A stretch of DNA of 54,680 nt. It comes from an uncultured Clostridia bacterium (GTDB taxonomy: Bacteria; Bacillota; Clostridia; Oscillospirales; Ruminococcaceae). The translations under genes and the position numbers were made by a program. The stretch lies in the NCBI GenBank assembly GCA_947649285.1, contig CANSRB010000003.1, positions 1 to 54,680 of the forward strand, read 5' to 3'. Each line of letters starts with the position of its first letter. Position 1 is the stretch's first letter. Of the stretch, positions 38,296 to 46,653 are shown one piece after another. The notes under the pieces were generated by a model. The model saw only the letters and a list, made by a program, of their open reading frames with translations, was not told the origin of the DNA and did no database searches.

Positions 38296-39963
38296 ATGAA
38301 ACTGAAAAAAATGCTGGCCGGCGTCCTGGCCGCAGCCCTGCTCCTTGCCGGATGCGGCACCGATAACGGTGGGAATCCCTCTGCGGCCGACGCACCGGAC
38401 GCGGAGCAGTACATCAATACCTACGTAGTAACCGACCCTACCTCCTTTGACTCCGCCATGGCGACGGACACCATCGCTGTCAATATGCTGATCAACCTTA
38501 TGGAGCCGCTGCTCCGTCTGGAACAGCAGGCGGACGGGTCGCTGAAAACGGTCGAAGCCGGCGCGGAAAGCTACACCCACAGCGACGACGGGCTAACCTG
38601 GACCTTCACCATCCGGGAAAACAAATGGAGCGACGGCCAGCAGGTCACCGCTGAAGATTACGCCTACGGGATTACCCGGCTTTTGGATCCCGCAACCGCG
38701 GCGCCCTACAGCTACCTGCTCATGCCGCTCAAAAATGCGGCGGCTGTCAACAGCGGCGAGCTCCCGGTCGAAGAGTTGGGCGTCAAAGCGCTGGACGAAA
38801 AAACGCTGGAAATCCAGCTGGAAGGCCCGACCTCTTATTTTATGGGGCTGCTCTACCATACGGTCATGTTGCCCGTCCGGAAGGATCTGGTCGAGCAGTA
38901 CGGCGACCAATACGGTACCGCTATTGACAAAATGGCTTACAATGGGCCGTTTAAAGCGGAATCCTGGGTTCATAACAGCGAGATCGTCTTTGTAAAAAAT
39001 GATCAATACTGGGATAATGCCAGCGTCAAGCTGGGGAAAATCACCTATAAGGTTATCCAGGACGAAAATGCCGTCTACAGTTCGTTGGAAAACGGCTCGA
39101 TTGACACCGCCTCCACCCTGTCCAAGGAATGGACCGACGCATTCAGCCAAAACAGCCGGCTGGTCCATGAAAAGGTGGTTTCTGCCAATACTTACTATCA
39201 ATATTACAACCAGACCGACCCGCTCTTCGCCAACGCCAACGTCCGGAAAGCCTTTACCCTGGCTGTGGATCGGGAGGATCTGAACGATGTCATTTACGAC
39301 GGGATGCGGATCCCGGCTTACAGCATGATCCCCAACGGGATTACCTCCGGGGACACGGAATACGCTTCCATCGCAAAGCAGCCGATCAAAACCCTTCAGG
39401 AATCCACCACAGCCAGTCCCAAGGAGCTGCTCGTCCAGGGCCTGACCGAACTGGGAATGGATCCGGATCCCGCCAAGCTGACCGTCACCCTCTCTCTGGG
39501 CGGTACGGACCAATTCACCAAAACCCTGGCGGAATATATGCAGCAGACCTATAAAACCGAGCTGGGCGTCCAGGTGCAGATTGAAATGCTGGACTGGGGC
39601 GCGTTTATCGACAACTACTATAACCTGGACTACCAAATCGGGCAGATGGCATTCGGCGCGGAATGGAACGATCCGCTGAGTATGCTGACCTGTGTGGAAA
39701 GCAGCCAGGACGGCTATTGCATCGGCTGGGGCAGCGAGGAAGTTGACGCCTTGCTGGCCGAAGCCACCGCCTCCCCGGATGAAACGCAGAAGGTCGCCCT
39801 GATCGAACAGATTGAGGATATCTTCCTGAACCAGGACGGCTGCGTCTGCCCGCTGGTATTCAGCGCTTCCGACCTGTTCACCTATGACTATGTAAAAGGC
39901 GTGGAATACGCTACCTTCTCCACCAGCGGATATAAATATGTGTATACCCAGGGCAGGAAATAA
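38296..39963 (+). CDS. Oligopeptide ABC transporter, substrate-binding lipoprotein
   Basis: The 555-residue protein has a lipoprotein signal (MLAGVLAAALLLAGCGTD; lipobox LAGC) and the SBP-bac-5 pattern: SYTHSDDGLTWTFTIRENKWSDGQ, then VTAEDYAYGITRLLDP, and ANVRKAFTLAVDREDL. It captures peptides outside the membrane and delivers them to the permease. ATG 38296 is chosen (GGTG 8 bases upstream); ATG 38290 is possible. First of the five transporter genes. Confidence 0.94.
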   Translation: MKLKKMLAGVLAAALLLAGCGTDNGGNPSAADAPDAEQYINTYVVTDPTSFDSAMATDTIAVNMLINLMEPLLRLEQQADGSLKTVEAGAESYTHSDDGLTWTFTIRENKWSDGQQVTAEDYAYGITRLLDPATAAPYSYLLMPLKNAAAVNSGELPVEELGVKALDEKTLEIQLEGPTSYFMGLLYHTVMLPVRKDLVEQYGDQYGTAIDKMAYNGPFKAESWVHNSEIVFVKNDQYWDNASVKLGKITYKVIQDENAVYSSLENGSIDTASTLSKEWTDAFSQNSRLVHEKVVSANTYYQYYNQTDPLFANANVRKAFTLAVDREDLNDVIYDGMRIPAYSMIPNGITSGDTEYASIAKQPIKTLQESTTASPKELLVQGLTELGMDPDPAKLTVTLSLGGTDQFTKTLAEYMQQTYKTELGVQVQIEMLDWGAFIDNYYNLDYQIGQMAFGAEWNDPLSMLTCVESSQDGYCIGWGSEEVDALLAEATASPDETQKVALIEQIEDIFLNQDGCVCPLVFSASDLFTYDYVKGVEYATFSTSGYKYVYTQGRK

Positions 39964-39972
39964 CCCCCTAAA

Positions 39973-40066
39973 CCGTTGGGCGGTCCGCACAGCATCCCGC
40001 CGCCCAATCCCAAGCAAATTCTAAAAGCAGGCTCCGGCGGGAATTTCCGCCGGACACTGCGTTTTT
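39973..40066 (+). terminator. Two hairpins between oppA and oppB
   Basis: TTGGGCGG/CCGCCCAA (39975-40007 region) is followed by AGGCTCCGGCGGAA-type arms (TCCGGCGG/CCGCCGGA, about 40030-40053) and TGCGTTTTTG. These probably protect the oppA mRNA end and reduce transcription into the permease genes, as commonly seen after binding-protein genes. Confidence 0.6.
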
Positions 40067-40087
40067 GAGAAAGGAGAGGCCTTCCCT

Positions 40088-41020
40088 ATGTTCCGCTATA
40101 TCCTGAAACGATTCCTGTATATGTTCATCACCCTGTTTTGTATTACAGCGGCAACCTTCTTTTTGATGCACAGTATCCCGGGCGACCCGCTTTCCTATAT
40201 GGCTAAAAAGCTGCCCGACCAGACCCGTGAAAATTACTATGAAAAATACGGCCTGAACGAATCGGTTCCCAAGCAGTTCGGCATCTTCCTGAAAAATATC
40301 GTCACCGAATTCAACTTCGGCGAATCCATCCGCTATCCGGGCCGGAAGGTTACGGAAACTATTGTCGAGGGCGCGGGCGTTTCGGCGGCAGTCGGGTTCC
40401 AGGCGCTGTTCTGGGGCGTCAGCATCGGGATTATTTTAGGGGTTATCGCCGCCTATTTCCGCAACCGCTGGCCGGATTACCTGATTATGTTCATCGCTAT
40501 TTTAGGCGTAACGATACCGGTATTCGTGTTCGCATCGCTGGTGCAGTATCTCTTCACTGTAAAGCTGCGCTGGTTTCCCACCACCGGATGGGGAAGCTGG
40601 AAAGAGATGGTGCTCCCCGTGATTACCCTGGCGCTCGGTTCAATTGCCGGCTATGCGCGGTATATGAAATCCAGCGTGCTGGAAACTATCAACCAGGACT
40701 ACATCCTGACAGCCCGGGCCAAAGGAGTCAGCGAGTTTAACATCCTGCGCCGCCATGTCCTGCGGAATTCGATCATCCCGGCAGTCACCATTCTCGGCCC
40801 GGAGATCGCGGCAGTCTTTACCGGGGCCTTTGTCACGGAAAAAATGTTCGGTATCCCCGGGCTGGGATTTTACTATGTCAACTCGATCAATGACCGGGAT
40901 TATACCATGATTATCGGCACCACTGTCTTTTACGCGATCCTGTTTGTGGCGGTGCAGCTGGTGGTGGATATCCTGTACGGGGTCATCGATCCCCGTATTA
41001 CCCTGACCAAACAGGAATAA
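40088..41020 (+). CDS. oppB: Oligopeptide ABC transporter permease (OppB type)
   Basis: The 310-residue protein has six hydrophobic helices. The N terminus MFRYILKRFLYMFITLFCIT and the conserved SIPGDPL are typical of OppB/DppB. The EAA-like coupling loop lies at YILTARAKGVSEFNILRRHVLRNSIIPAV. It forms the membrane channel with OppC. GAAAGGAGAGG precedes the ATG. Confidence 0.95.
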   Translation: MFRYILKRFLYMFITLFCITAATFFLMHSIPGDPLSYMAKKLPDQTRENYYEKYGLNESVPKQFGIFLKNIVTEFNFGESIRYPGRKVTETIVEGAGVSAAVGFQALFWGVSIGIILGVIAAYFRNRWPDYLIMFIAILGVTIPVFVFASLVQYLFTVKLRWFPTTGWGSWKEMVLPVITLALGSIAGYARYMKSSVLETINQDYILTARAKGVSEFNILRRHVLRNSIIPAVTILGPEIAAVFTGAFVTEKMFGIPGLGFYYVNSINDRDYTMIIGTTVFYAILFVAVQLVVDILYGVIDPRITLTKQE

Positions 41021-41043
41021 CGGAATGGAGGTGCAGAAAACAG

Positions 41044-41964
41044 ATGGAAGAGCTTTCCCAGGAACAGTTCCGGATCATCGGGATTGAAGACAATGGAACC
41101 GAGCATTCCGCCCGTAAGAAGGTGGGCTACTGGCAGGACGCCTGGCGGCGGCTGCGGGCAAATAAAATTGCGATGGCAGCCTTGGTGCTGCTGATCCTCC
41201 TGCTGCTGATGACAATCATCGGGCCGCACCTGACCGGATATTCCTATGAAGAAATGGATAAGGCCAGCAAGAACCTGCCGCCCTCTGCCGCGCACTGGTT
41301 CGGCACGGACGAGCTGGGCCGCGACCTGTTTACCCGGGTTTGGCAGGGCGGCCGGGTTTCCATGATTATCGGGCTGTTCAGCGCTGCGGTCAGCACCCTG
41401 ATCGGGGTGCTCTATGGCAGTATTTCCGCCTTTTTTGGCGGGGTCGTGGATAATATCATGATGCGGATTGTCGAAATACTCATCAGTATCCCCTACCTCA
41501 TTATTGTAATATTGATATCCGTTATTACAGATAGTAAAGATCTGGGCACGATGATCCTCGCGCTGACCCTGACCGGCTGGTGCGGGACCGCCCGGCTGAT
41601 CCGGGGACAGATTCTCCAGCTCCGGGAGCAGGAATATGTCCTGGCGGCGGAAGCCCTGGGCGTCAGCCCTTTCAAGGTGATCCTCAAGCATCTGATCCCC
41701 AACACGCTGGGGCTGATCATTGTCGGCGTGACCTTTGACATCCCAGGGTATATCTTCTCGGAAACCTTCTTGAGCTATATCGGCCTGGGCATCCAAGCCC
41801 CGGCAACCAGCTGGGGCGCGCTGGCCAGCGCGGCGCAGGCAAATTTCCGTTTTTATCCGTATCAGCTCTTCCTGCCCTCCCTGATGATCGCCCTGACCAT
41901 GCTTTCCTTCACCCTGCTGGGCGACGGACTGCGCGATGCACTCGACCCGCGGATGCGCCATTGA
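41044..41964 (+). CDS. oppC: Oligopeptide ABC transporter permease (OppC type)
   Basis: The 306-residue protein has an N-terminal cytosolic part, then six helices. HWFGTDELGRDLFTRVWQGGR is the diagnostic OppC/DppC block, and the coupling loop is EYVLAAEALGVSPFKVILKHLIPN. It ends RMRH; the stop codon TGA provides the first base of a terminal inverted repeat of the short hairpin element that follows. Confidence 0.95.
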   Translation: MEELSQEQFRIIGIEDNGTEHSARKKVGYWQDAWRRLRANKIAMAALVLLILLLLMTIIGPHLTGYSYEEMDKASKNLPPSAAHWFGTDELGRDLFTRVWQGGRVSMIIGLFSAAVSTLIGVLYGSISAFFGGVVDNIMMRIVEILISIPYLIIVILISVITDSKDLGTMILALTLTGWCGTARLIRGQILQLREQEYVLAAEALGVSPFKVILKHLIPNTLGLIIVGVTFDIPGYIFSETFLSYIGLGIQAPATSWGALASAAQANFRFYPYQLFLPSLMIALTMLSFTLLGDGLRDALDPRMRH

Positions 41965-42042
41965 TACGAATTCTTCATAAAACGAAGGTATCGTTTTATA
42001 AGGCCAAAGAGAGCCCAAAACCTTTTTATCAAGAAATCGTAT
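41964..42042 (+). repeat. Short hairpin element, family B deletion form
   Basis: A 79-bp element between oppC and oppD has 12-bp terminal inverted repeats (ATACGAATTCTT at 41964-41975; AAGAAATCGTAT at 42031-42042; 11 of 12 match). It contains the AT hairpin ATAAAACGA/TCGTTTTAT and ends CTTTTTATCAAGAAAT, both matching 11186-11352 in reverse orientation. The middle of the long form is missing. It lies inside an operon and stops before the oppD ribosome site. Confidence 0.8.
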
Positions 42043-42060
42043 GAGGAAAGGAGATCTCCC

Positions 42061-43092
42061 ATGGAACAGCAAGAAAAAATCCTGGAGGTCAAGAACCTCC
42101 GGGTGAACTTCAATACCTACGCCGGTAAGATTCAAGCCGTACGGGGCGTGAATTTCTCCCTGTATAAAGGGGAAACCCTTGCCATTGTTGGGGAGTCGGG
42201 CTGCGGGAAAACCGTCACCTCGAAAGCACTGCTCCGGCTCTACCAGCCCCCGCTGGTATCCGTTGCCGAGGGTTCCGAAATCCTCTACGACGGGCAGGAC
42301 GTCCTGAAAATGAACAAAAAGCAGCTTCAGGCCTACCGCGGCCGGGAAGTCGGCATGATTTTCCAGGATCCCATGACCTCCCTCAATCCCACCATGAAGG
42401 TAGGCGACCAGATCGCAGAAGCTCTCCGGATTCACAACAAAATCTCCAAAAAGGAAGCGGCGGTGCTGGCGGTGGAAAAGCTGCGGCTGGTCGATATTCC
42501 CAACCCGGAAAAAAGAGCGGAATGCTATCCTCACCAGCTTTCGGGCGGGATGCGGCAGCGGGTAGTGATTGCCATCGCGCTTTCCTGCAGCCCGAAAATT
42601 ATCATTGCCGACGAGCCAACGACCGCGCTGGACGTCACCATCCAGGCCCAAATCCTGGATCTACTGATGGAAATCCGGGAAAAAACCCATACCGCTATCA
42701 TCCTGGTTACCCATGACCTCGGGGTGGTGGCCAACTTTGCCAGCCGGATCCAGGTGATGTATGCCGGCCAGATCGTCGAACGCGGGAGCACCCGCGACCT
42801 GTTCTATCAGCCCCGGCATCCTTATACCCGGGCACTGTTGGATTCAGTGCCCAAGCTGTCCAGCAAGACGCATGGCGAGCTCTATTCACTGAAAGGCACG
42901 CCGCCTGACCTGATCCTGGAACTGAAAGGCTGCCCCTTTGCGGCGCGCTGTCAATATTGTATGCCGGTCTGTCAGGAGCGGATGCCGGAAGAAATCGATC
43001 TGGGGGAAGGGCATTCCGTTTCCTGCTGGCTCCAGCACCCCATGGCCCCCGATGTCGGGCCGCTGAACGACGGAAGAAAGGCAGGTGCCTGA
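42061..43092 (+). CDS. oppD: Oligopeptide ABC transporter ATPase (OppD type)
   Basis: The 343-residue ATPase has Walker A GESGCGKT (about 45-52), the signature LSGGMRQR and Walker B KIIIADEPTTALD. The C-terminal oligopeptide/dipeptide extension with cysteines (CPFAARCQYCMPVC) is present; in this family such residues bind an iron-sulfur cluster or stabilise the fold. AAAGGAGA precedes the ATG. It overlaps nothing and lies 3 bases from oppF. Confidence 0.95.
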   Translation: MEQQEKILEVKNLRVNFNTYAGKIQAVRGVNFSLYKGETLAIVGESGCGKTVTSKALLRLYQPPLVSVAEGSEILYDGQDVLKMNKKQLQAYRGREVGMIFQDPMTSLNPTMKVGDQIAEALRIHNKISKKEAAVLAVEKLRLVDIPNPEKRAECYPHQLSGGMRQRVVIAIALSCSPKIIIADEPTTALDVTIQAQILDLLMEIREKTHTAIILVTHDLGVVANFASRIQVMYAGQIVERGSTRDLFYQPRHPYTRALLDSVPKLSSKTHGELYSLKGTPPDLILELKGCPFAARCQYCMPVCQERMPEEIDLGEGHSVSCWLQHPMAPDVGPLNDGRKAGA

Positions 43093-43095
43093 ACC

Positions 43096-44088
43096 ATGGA
43101 ACAGGAAACCCTCCGGGAACCGCTGCTCGAAGTCGAGCATCTTTCCAAACATTTTAAAATGGGCGGGAAGTCCATCCTCAAAGCGGTGGACGACGTCAGC
43201 CTGACGATTTACAAGGGCGAAACCCTGGGCCTGGTCGGGGAGTCCGGCTGCGGGAAAACTACCTTCGGCCGGACCGTGATCCAGCTGTACCGGCCTACCT
43301 CCGGAAGCATCCGCTTCGATGGGCGGGAGCTTGGGACGCTCAAGCGCAAAGAGCTGGTTTCATTTAAGAAGGACGCCCAGATTATTTTCCAGGATCCCTA
43401 CGCCAGCCTGGACCCCCGGATGACCATTGCGGAGATTATCGCCGAAGGGATGAAGGTCCATTTCAAGCTGAGTCCGGCTGAAACAGAGCGGAAAATTGCC
43501 TCCCTGCTGGAAAAAGTCGGGCTGGGCGCGGATTACGCCAACCGCTACGCTCACGAGCTTTCAGGCGGCCAGCGTCAGCGGGTCGGGATTGCCCGGGCAC
43601 TGGCGGTAAAGCCCCGCTTTATTGTCTGTGACGAGCCTATCAGCGCATTGGATGTTTCCATCCAAGCGCAGGTCATCAACCTGCTGATCTATTTGCAGCG
43701 GGAATTCGGGCTGACTTATCTGTTCATCTCTCACGACCTTTCCATGGTGCAGTATATTTCCGACCGGATTGGCGTCATGTACCTTGGCTCCCTGATGGAA
43801 CTGACCGATAATCAGACGCTGTACAGCCGGCCGCTGCACCCCTATACCCAAGCCCTGCTCTCTGCAATCCCGGTCGCCGACCCGGATCTGGGACAGGCAC
43901 AAAACCGCATCAAACTGGAAGGGGAGATCCCCAGCCCGATCCATCAGCCCAAGGGCTGTAAATTCGCGCCCCGCTGCCGTTTCGCCTCCGAAAAATGCCA
44001 AGCGGAACGGCCCGTTCTGCGTGAATTGGAGCCGGGGCATTTCGTAGCCTGCCATTTCGCGGAGCAATTTCAAACGGAAGAAGCGTAA
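43096..44088 (+). CDS. oppF: Oligopeptide ABC transporter ATPase (OppF type)
   Basis: The 330-residue ATPase has Walker [10 protein letters not shown], signature LSGGQRQR and Walker [13 protein letters not shown]. The C-terminal extension carries [15 protein letters not shown]. It pairs with OppD to power peptide import. It is the last gene of the operon and is followed by a strong terminator. Confidence 0.95.
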   Translation: MEQETLREPLLEVEHLSKHFKMGGKSILKAVDDVSLTIYKGETLGLVGESGCGKTTFGRTVIQLYRPTSGSIRFDGRELGTLKRKELVSFKKDAQIIFQDPYASLDPRMTIAEIIAEGMKVHFKLSPAETERKIASLLEKVGLGADYANRYAHELSGGQRQRVGIARALAVKPRFIVCDEPISALDVSIQAQVINLLIYLQREFGLTYLFISHDLSMVQYISDRIGVMYLGSLMELTDNQTLYSRPLHPYTQALLSAIPVADPDLGQAQNRIKLEGEIPSPIHQPKGCKFAPRCRFASEKCQAERPVLRELEPGHFVACHFAEQFQTEEA

Positions 44089-44128
44089 ACTAGGAGGGAA
44101 TCATGCGGATTCCCTCCTAGTTTTTTAG
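44089..44128 (+). terminator. Terminator of the opp operon
   Basis: ACTAGGAGGGAATC pairs with GATTCCCTCCTAGT, followed by TTTTTT, directly after the oppF stop. Confidence 0.93.
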
Positions 44129-44174
44129 GGGAGAGGGATTACAAGAGCAGGAGAAACTCACTTTTTGCAGGATG

Positions 44175-44460
44175 TAAGGCCTGATCCTGTCAAAAAAAGC
44201 TTCCCTTTTTGGCAGGATCAGGGTATAATAAGTGCAAAGCGCTTATTATACAGGATGGCCGGGGCGATCCGTTCGCGCAGGCTCACTGCCGCCTTGATGG
44301 CCAATTATACCATTCCGCTGCGCTTCATGGTATAATAAAGCTTACAGCCAAAGCGCTCCAAGCATTTTCCTTGGTATCAGCGCTTTGATAGGCGGCACCC
44401 GCGTGCTCCCCGTATCCAGCGGACGGCCCGCCTGCGGGATAGAAAAACGGATCCTGCGTT
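44175..44460. repeat. Palindrome-rich intergenic region
   Basis: The gap 44129-44521 has no gene but at least five hairpins: CCTGATCCTG/CAGGATCAGG (44181-44222), GTATAATAAG/CTTATTATAC (44224-44252), ATTATACCAT/ATGGTATAAT (about 44304-44337), CAAAGCGCT/AGCGCTTTG (about 44351-44385) with an inner CCAAG stem, and AAAAACG/CGTTTTT (about 44441-44460). AT-rich hairpins around GC-rich sequence recall the hairpin-chain elements, but I cannot align it with copies A or B. It could be a distant relative or an untranslated RNA. Confidence 0.55.
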
Positions 44461-44521
44461 TTTCTGCCTGCGTTCACTCTATCATCCCCAATGCCGGATG
44501 AAGTCAAAGGAGGAAATCCCG

Positions 44522-45610
44522 ATGGATTCTGAAACTGTATACGAACTTCCTGCCGTATTGCCGGAAGTCCCCGCGCCTGAAACGCGCGCCCCCATACGCT
44601 CCCCACGCAAAGAGCTCACCCGTTCCATGAACCGGATCGGTATGGTTTTGCTGATCGTTACCCTGCTGCCGATCGCGCTGAGCTTCCCTGTCGGATGGAT
44701 CCTGCAAACCTTTCTGGCACCCGTCATGAGCGGAGAGGGATTGGCTGTTGTCCAGAAAGTCCTCTCTTTCGCCCTCACCCAGCTGATCGCTATTCCTATT
44801 GCCCTTTGCGTCGGGAATACCGGAACCCCGCACACGATCCGCCAAAACGGTGCGCCGTCCCAGCTTCCTGCCAAAACCACGGCTAAATGGGTACTGATTG
44901 GATTCGGCTGCACCTATATGGTCAACTATGTTTTTTCATTCTTCTTCCTGTTTTTGCAGGCCATTTTTCAGTTTGAAATGAACACCGACGCCACCGCGGC
45001 CCTGGTTTCCAGTTCAAACTGGCTGGATCAGTTCCTAACCTTCCTGCTGACAGCTGTTTCCGCCCCTCTGCTGGAGGAGCTTCTCTTCCGGGGAAGCATT
45101 CTGGCCGAAGCAAAACGGTATGGGAACTGGTTTGCCCTGATCCTTTCTTCCGTTTGCTTCGGATTGGCGCATGGCAATTACCAGCAGATGTTTTACGCGG
45201 CGGCAATGGGCTTCTTTGCCGGATACCTGTACCTGCGTTCCCATTCGATTTTCCCGCCCATCTTCCTCCATTTTTCGCTGAACCTGGTCGGTGCGTGCCA
45301 AGGGCTGCTGCTGAGCGGCGTCGATCTGGACGTACTGCTGGCGGAAGAAAGCCTGCAAGCCCTGATGGAAAACCTTCCTAGCCTGGCGGGAATTCTTATC
45401 ATCGCCCTGGTTTGTCTGGTGCTGGCGATCCTCGGGACCGTCCTGTTTATTGTCGAACTGATCCGCAACCGTTCACAGTTCCGGCTCCAAGAGGAAGAAC
45501 CGGAATTCCAACTGAGCCGGGGAGAAAAGGCGGCCGGTGTGCTGACCTCTCCGGTTCTGATCATCTTCGCCGGCGTTATTCTGGCGCTGATCCTTGTTCT
45601 GGCAGTCTGA
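44522..45610 (+). CDS. CPBP family intramembrane metalloprotease
   Basis: The 362-residue membrane protein has about eight hydrophobic segments and the CPBP/Abi motifs: LLEELLFRGSILAE (E185, E186, R190), FGLAHGNYQQMFYAA (motif 2 with His) and FLHFSLNLVG (motif 3). These proteases process membrane proteins or give bacteriocin immunity; the target is unknown. The start at 44522 follows AAAGGAGG; ATG 44498 is not preferred. A hairpin-chain element begins right after its stop codon. Confidence 0.92.
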   Translation: MDSETVYELPAVLPEVPAPETRAPIRSPRKELTRSMNRIGMVLLIVTLLPIALSFPVGWILQTFLAPVMSGEGLAVVQKVLSFALTQLIAIPIALCVGNTGTPHTIRQNGAPSQLPAKTTAKWVLIGFGCTYMVNYVFSFFFLFLQAIFQFEMNTDATAALVSSSNWLDQFLTFLLTAVSAPLLEELLFRGSILAEAKRYGNWFALILSSVCFGLAHGNYQQMFYAAAMGFFAGYLYLRSHSIFPPIFLHFSLNLVGACQGLLLSGVDLDVLLAEESLQALMENLPSLAGILIIALVCLVLAILGTVLFIVELIRNRSQFRLQEEEPEFQLSRGEKAAGVLTSPVLIIFAGVILALILVLAV

Positions 45611-45611
45611 A

Positions 45612-45814
45612 TTTTTATAGTTAGAACACATCAAAAGAATCAAAATGATTCTTTTGATGTCTGCGGGGGTTCCCCTCCGCAAGAGGCCGCAAAAGCGGCG
45701 TCGGTTCGGACCTCATAGTCAACATAGGTGTGTGGAGCACACCGCCAGCGGGCTATGCCCGCTGGCTGAAAAAACGCAAATTGCGTTTTTTCAAGTGTGT
45801 TGGTTATATCAGAC
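45612..45814 (-). repeat. Hairpin-chain element, family A copy 2
   Basis: Read on the minus strand it has the same succession as 2113-2296: AT hairpin CTTGAAAAAACGC type, GC hairpins CCAGCGGGC/GCCCGCTGG and GGTGTG/CACACC, core TTGACTATGA-GGTCCGAACC (45713-45722 holds the first part), GC hairpins GCCGC/GCGGC and TGCGGxGGGG/CCCCxCGCA, then the AT hairpin CATCAAAAGAATC/GATTCTTTTGATG (45629-45659). Nearly every stem differs from copy 1 but remains paired. It lies between the convergent CPBP and GtrA genes. Confidence 0.85.
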
Positions 45815-45833
45815 AAACGTTGCCAATGAAGAA

Positions 45834-45871
45834 ATCCCGTTTCGATTTTAACGAAACGGGATTTCTTTTCA
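45834..45871. terminator. Terminator beyond the GtrA gene
   Basis: GAAATCCCGTTTCG pairs with CGAAACGGGATTTC around a short AT loop; it has T-runs on both sides and serves the convergent genes. Confidence 0.88.
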
Positions 45872-45881
45872 ACCATGAAAG

Positions 45882-46301
45882 CTACTGCTTCCGAAAGACG
45901 AACCATTTGGATAAAATATAATTCAGCAGGATAACCAGCAGGTTCGACGCCAGCTTAACCGGGATATCCGGGAACTGGAGCAGGGTCACGAACAAAAACA
46001 TAATTCCCAGGTCTACACCGCCGGAAAAAAGCCTTCCGCCGAAAAACGCCGCGGCCTCCCACAGCACCGCTTTCGCACCGAAGGCACGGCTTTGGAACAC
46101 CCAGCGGCGGTTGGTCAGATAGGCAAACAGAACGGAAATCACCCAAGCCAGTGAAGTCGACCAAAGCTCGTTCCAACCCAATCCATGCGCCAGCATCCCA
46201 TAGCTCACCACATTGATCAGCGTGGTAAGCCCGCCGAAAACCAGATATAACACCGGTTCACGATATTTTTTCCAAAGCATAACCCAGCCGGCTTGTCCCA
46301 T
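45882..46301 (-). CDS. GtrA family membrane protein
   Basis: The 139-residue protein has four hydrophobic helices and the GtrA patterns YLVFGGLTTLINVVSYGML, FAYLTNRRWVF and NYILSKWFVFRKQ. GtrA proteins move polyprenyl-phosphate sugars for cell-surface glycan decoration. The start at 46301 follows GGAGGGGG. It stands next to the surface polysaccharide locus but is transcribed in the opposite direction. Confidence 0.9.
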   Translation of the reverse strand: MGQAGWVMLWKKYREPVLYLVFGGLTTLINVVSYGMLAHGLGWNELWSTSLAWVISVLFAYLTNRRWVFQSRAFGAKAVLWEAAAFFGGRLFSGGVDLGIMFLFVTLLQFPDIPVKLASNLLVILLNYILSKWFVFRKQ

Positions 46302-46439
46302 GTTTACCCCCTCCAGATCCCCAAGCCCGGCGTTCACGCGCCAAGCACAGGATTCTTTTCCATAAAATTCGTAAATTTTATTTTACCATGAACCGCCGCT
46401 GAATGCAAATGAGAAAAGGCTGATTGCAGAGCTAAAAAG

Positions 46440-46515
46440 GGTCAAGCTTTCAAGAGAATCAGCCCCCAAACTGCCAAGCCGCCCCTCCGGCATCAGACCG
46501 GGGCGGCTTTCCGCA
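46440..46515 (+). repeat. Partial family C repeat
   Basis: TCAAGCTTTCAAG at the left end matches the left ends of copies 2 and 3, and GCCCCTCCGGCATCAGACCG then GGGCGG resembles their CTCCGGCTCCGACCGGGGCGG segment. It folds as AAGCCGCCCC/GGGGCGGCTT with an inner CCGG stem (46479-46512). The typical GCGW-loop hairpin is absent. The rest of the gap 46338-46653 holds only the flippase promoter. Confidence 0.55.
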
Positions 46516-46580
46516 CAGCTGCGAACTTCTTCTACAGAATCCTAAAACTTTTCAAAAATAGGGAAAGAACGCCAATTTTA

Positions 46581-46609
46581 TTGTAAAATGCCCCTGTTTG
46601 TGCTATACT
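46581..46609 (+). promoter_or_regulatory. Promoter of the polysaccharide locus
   Basis: TTGTAA (46581-46586), 17 bases and TATACT (46604-46609), 45 bases before the flippase gene. Confidence 0.7.
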
Positions 46610-46653
46610 AAATAAGATAAACTTGCGGACAGCCGCACTGAAAAGGAGCCCCG

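Noticed and set aside
44129-44521. A known ncRNA (6S, SRP RNA, RNase P) or riboswitch upstream of the CPBP gene
   Set aside because: I could not match any conserved core; only independent hairpins are visible.
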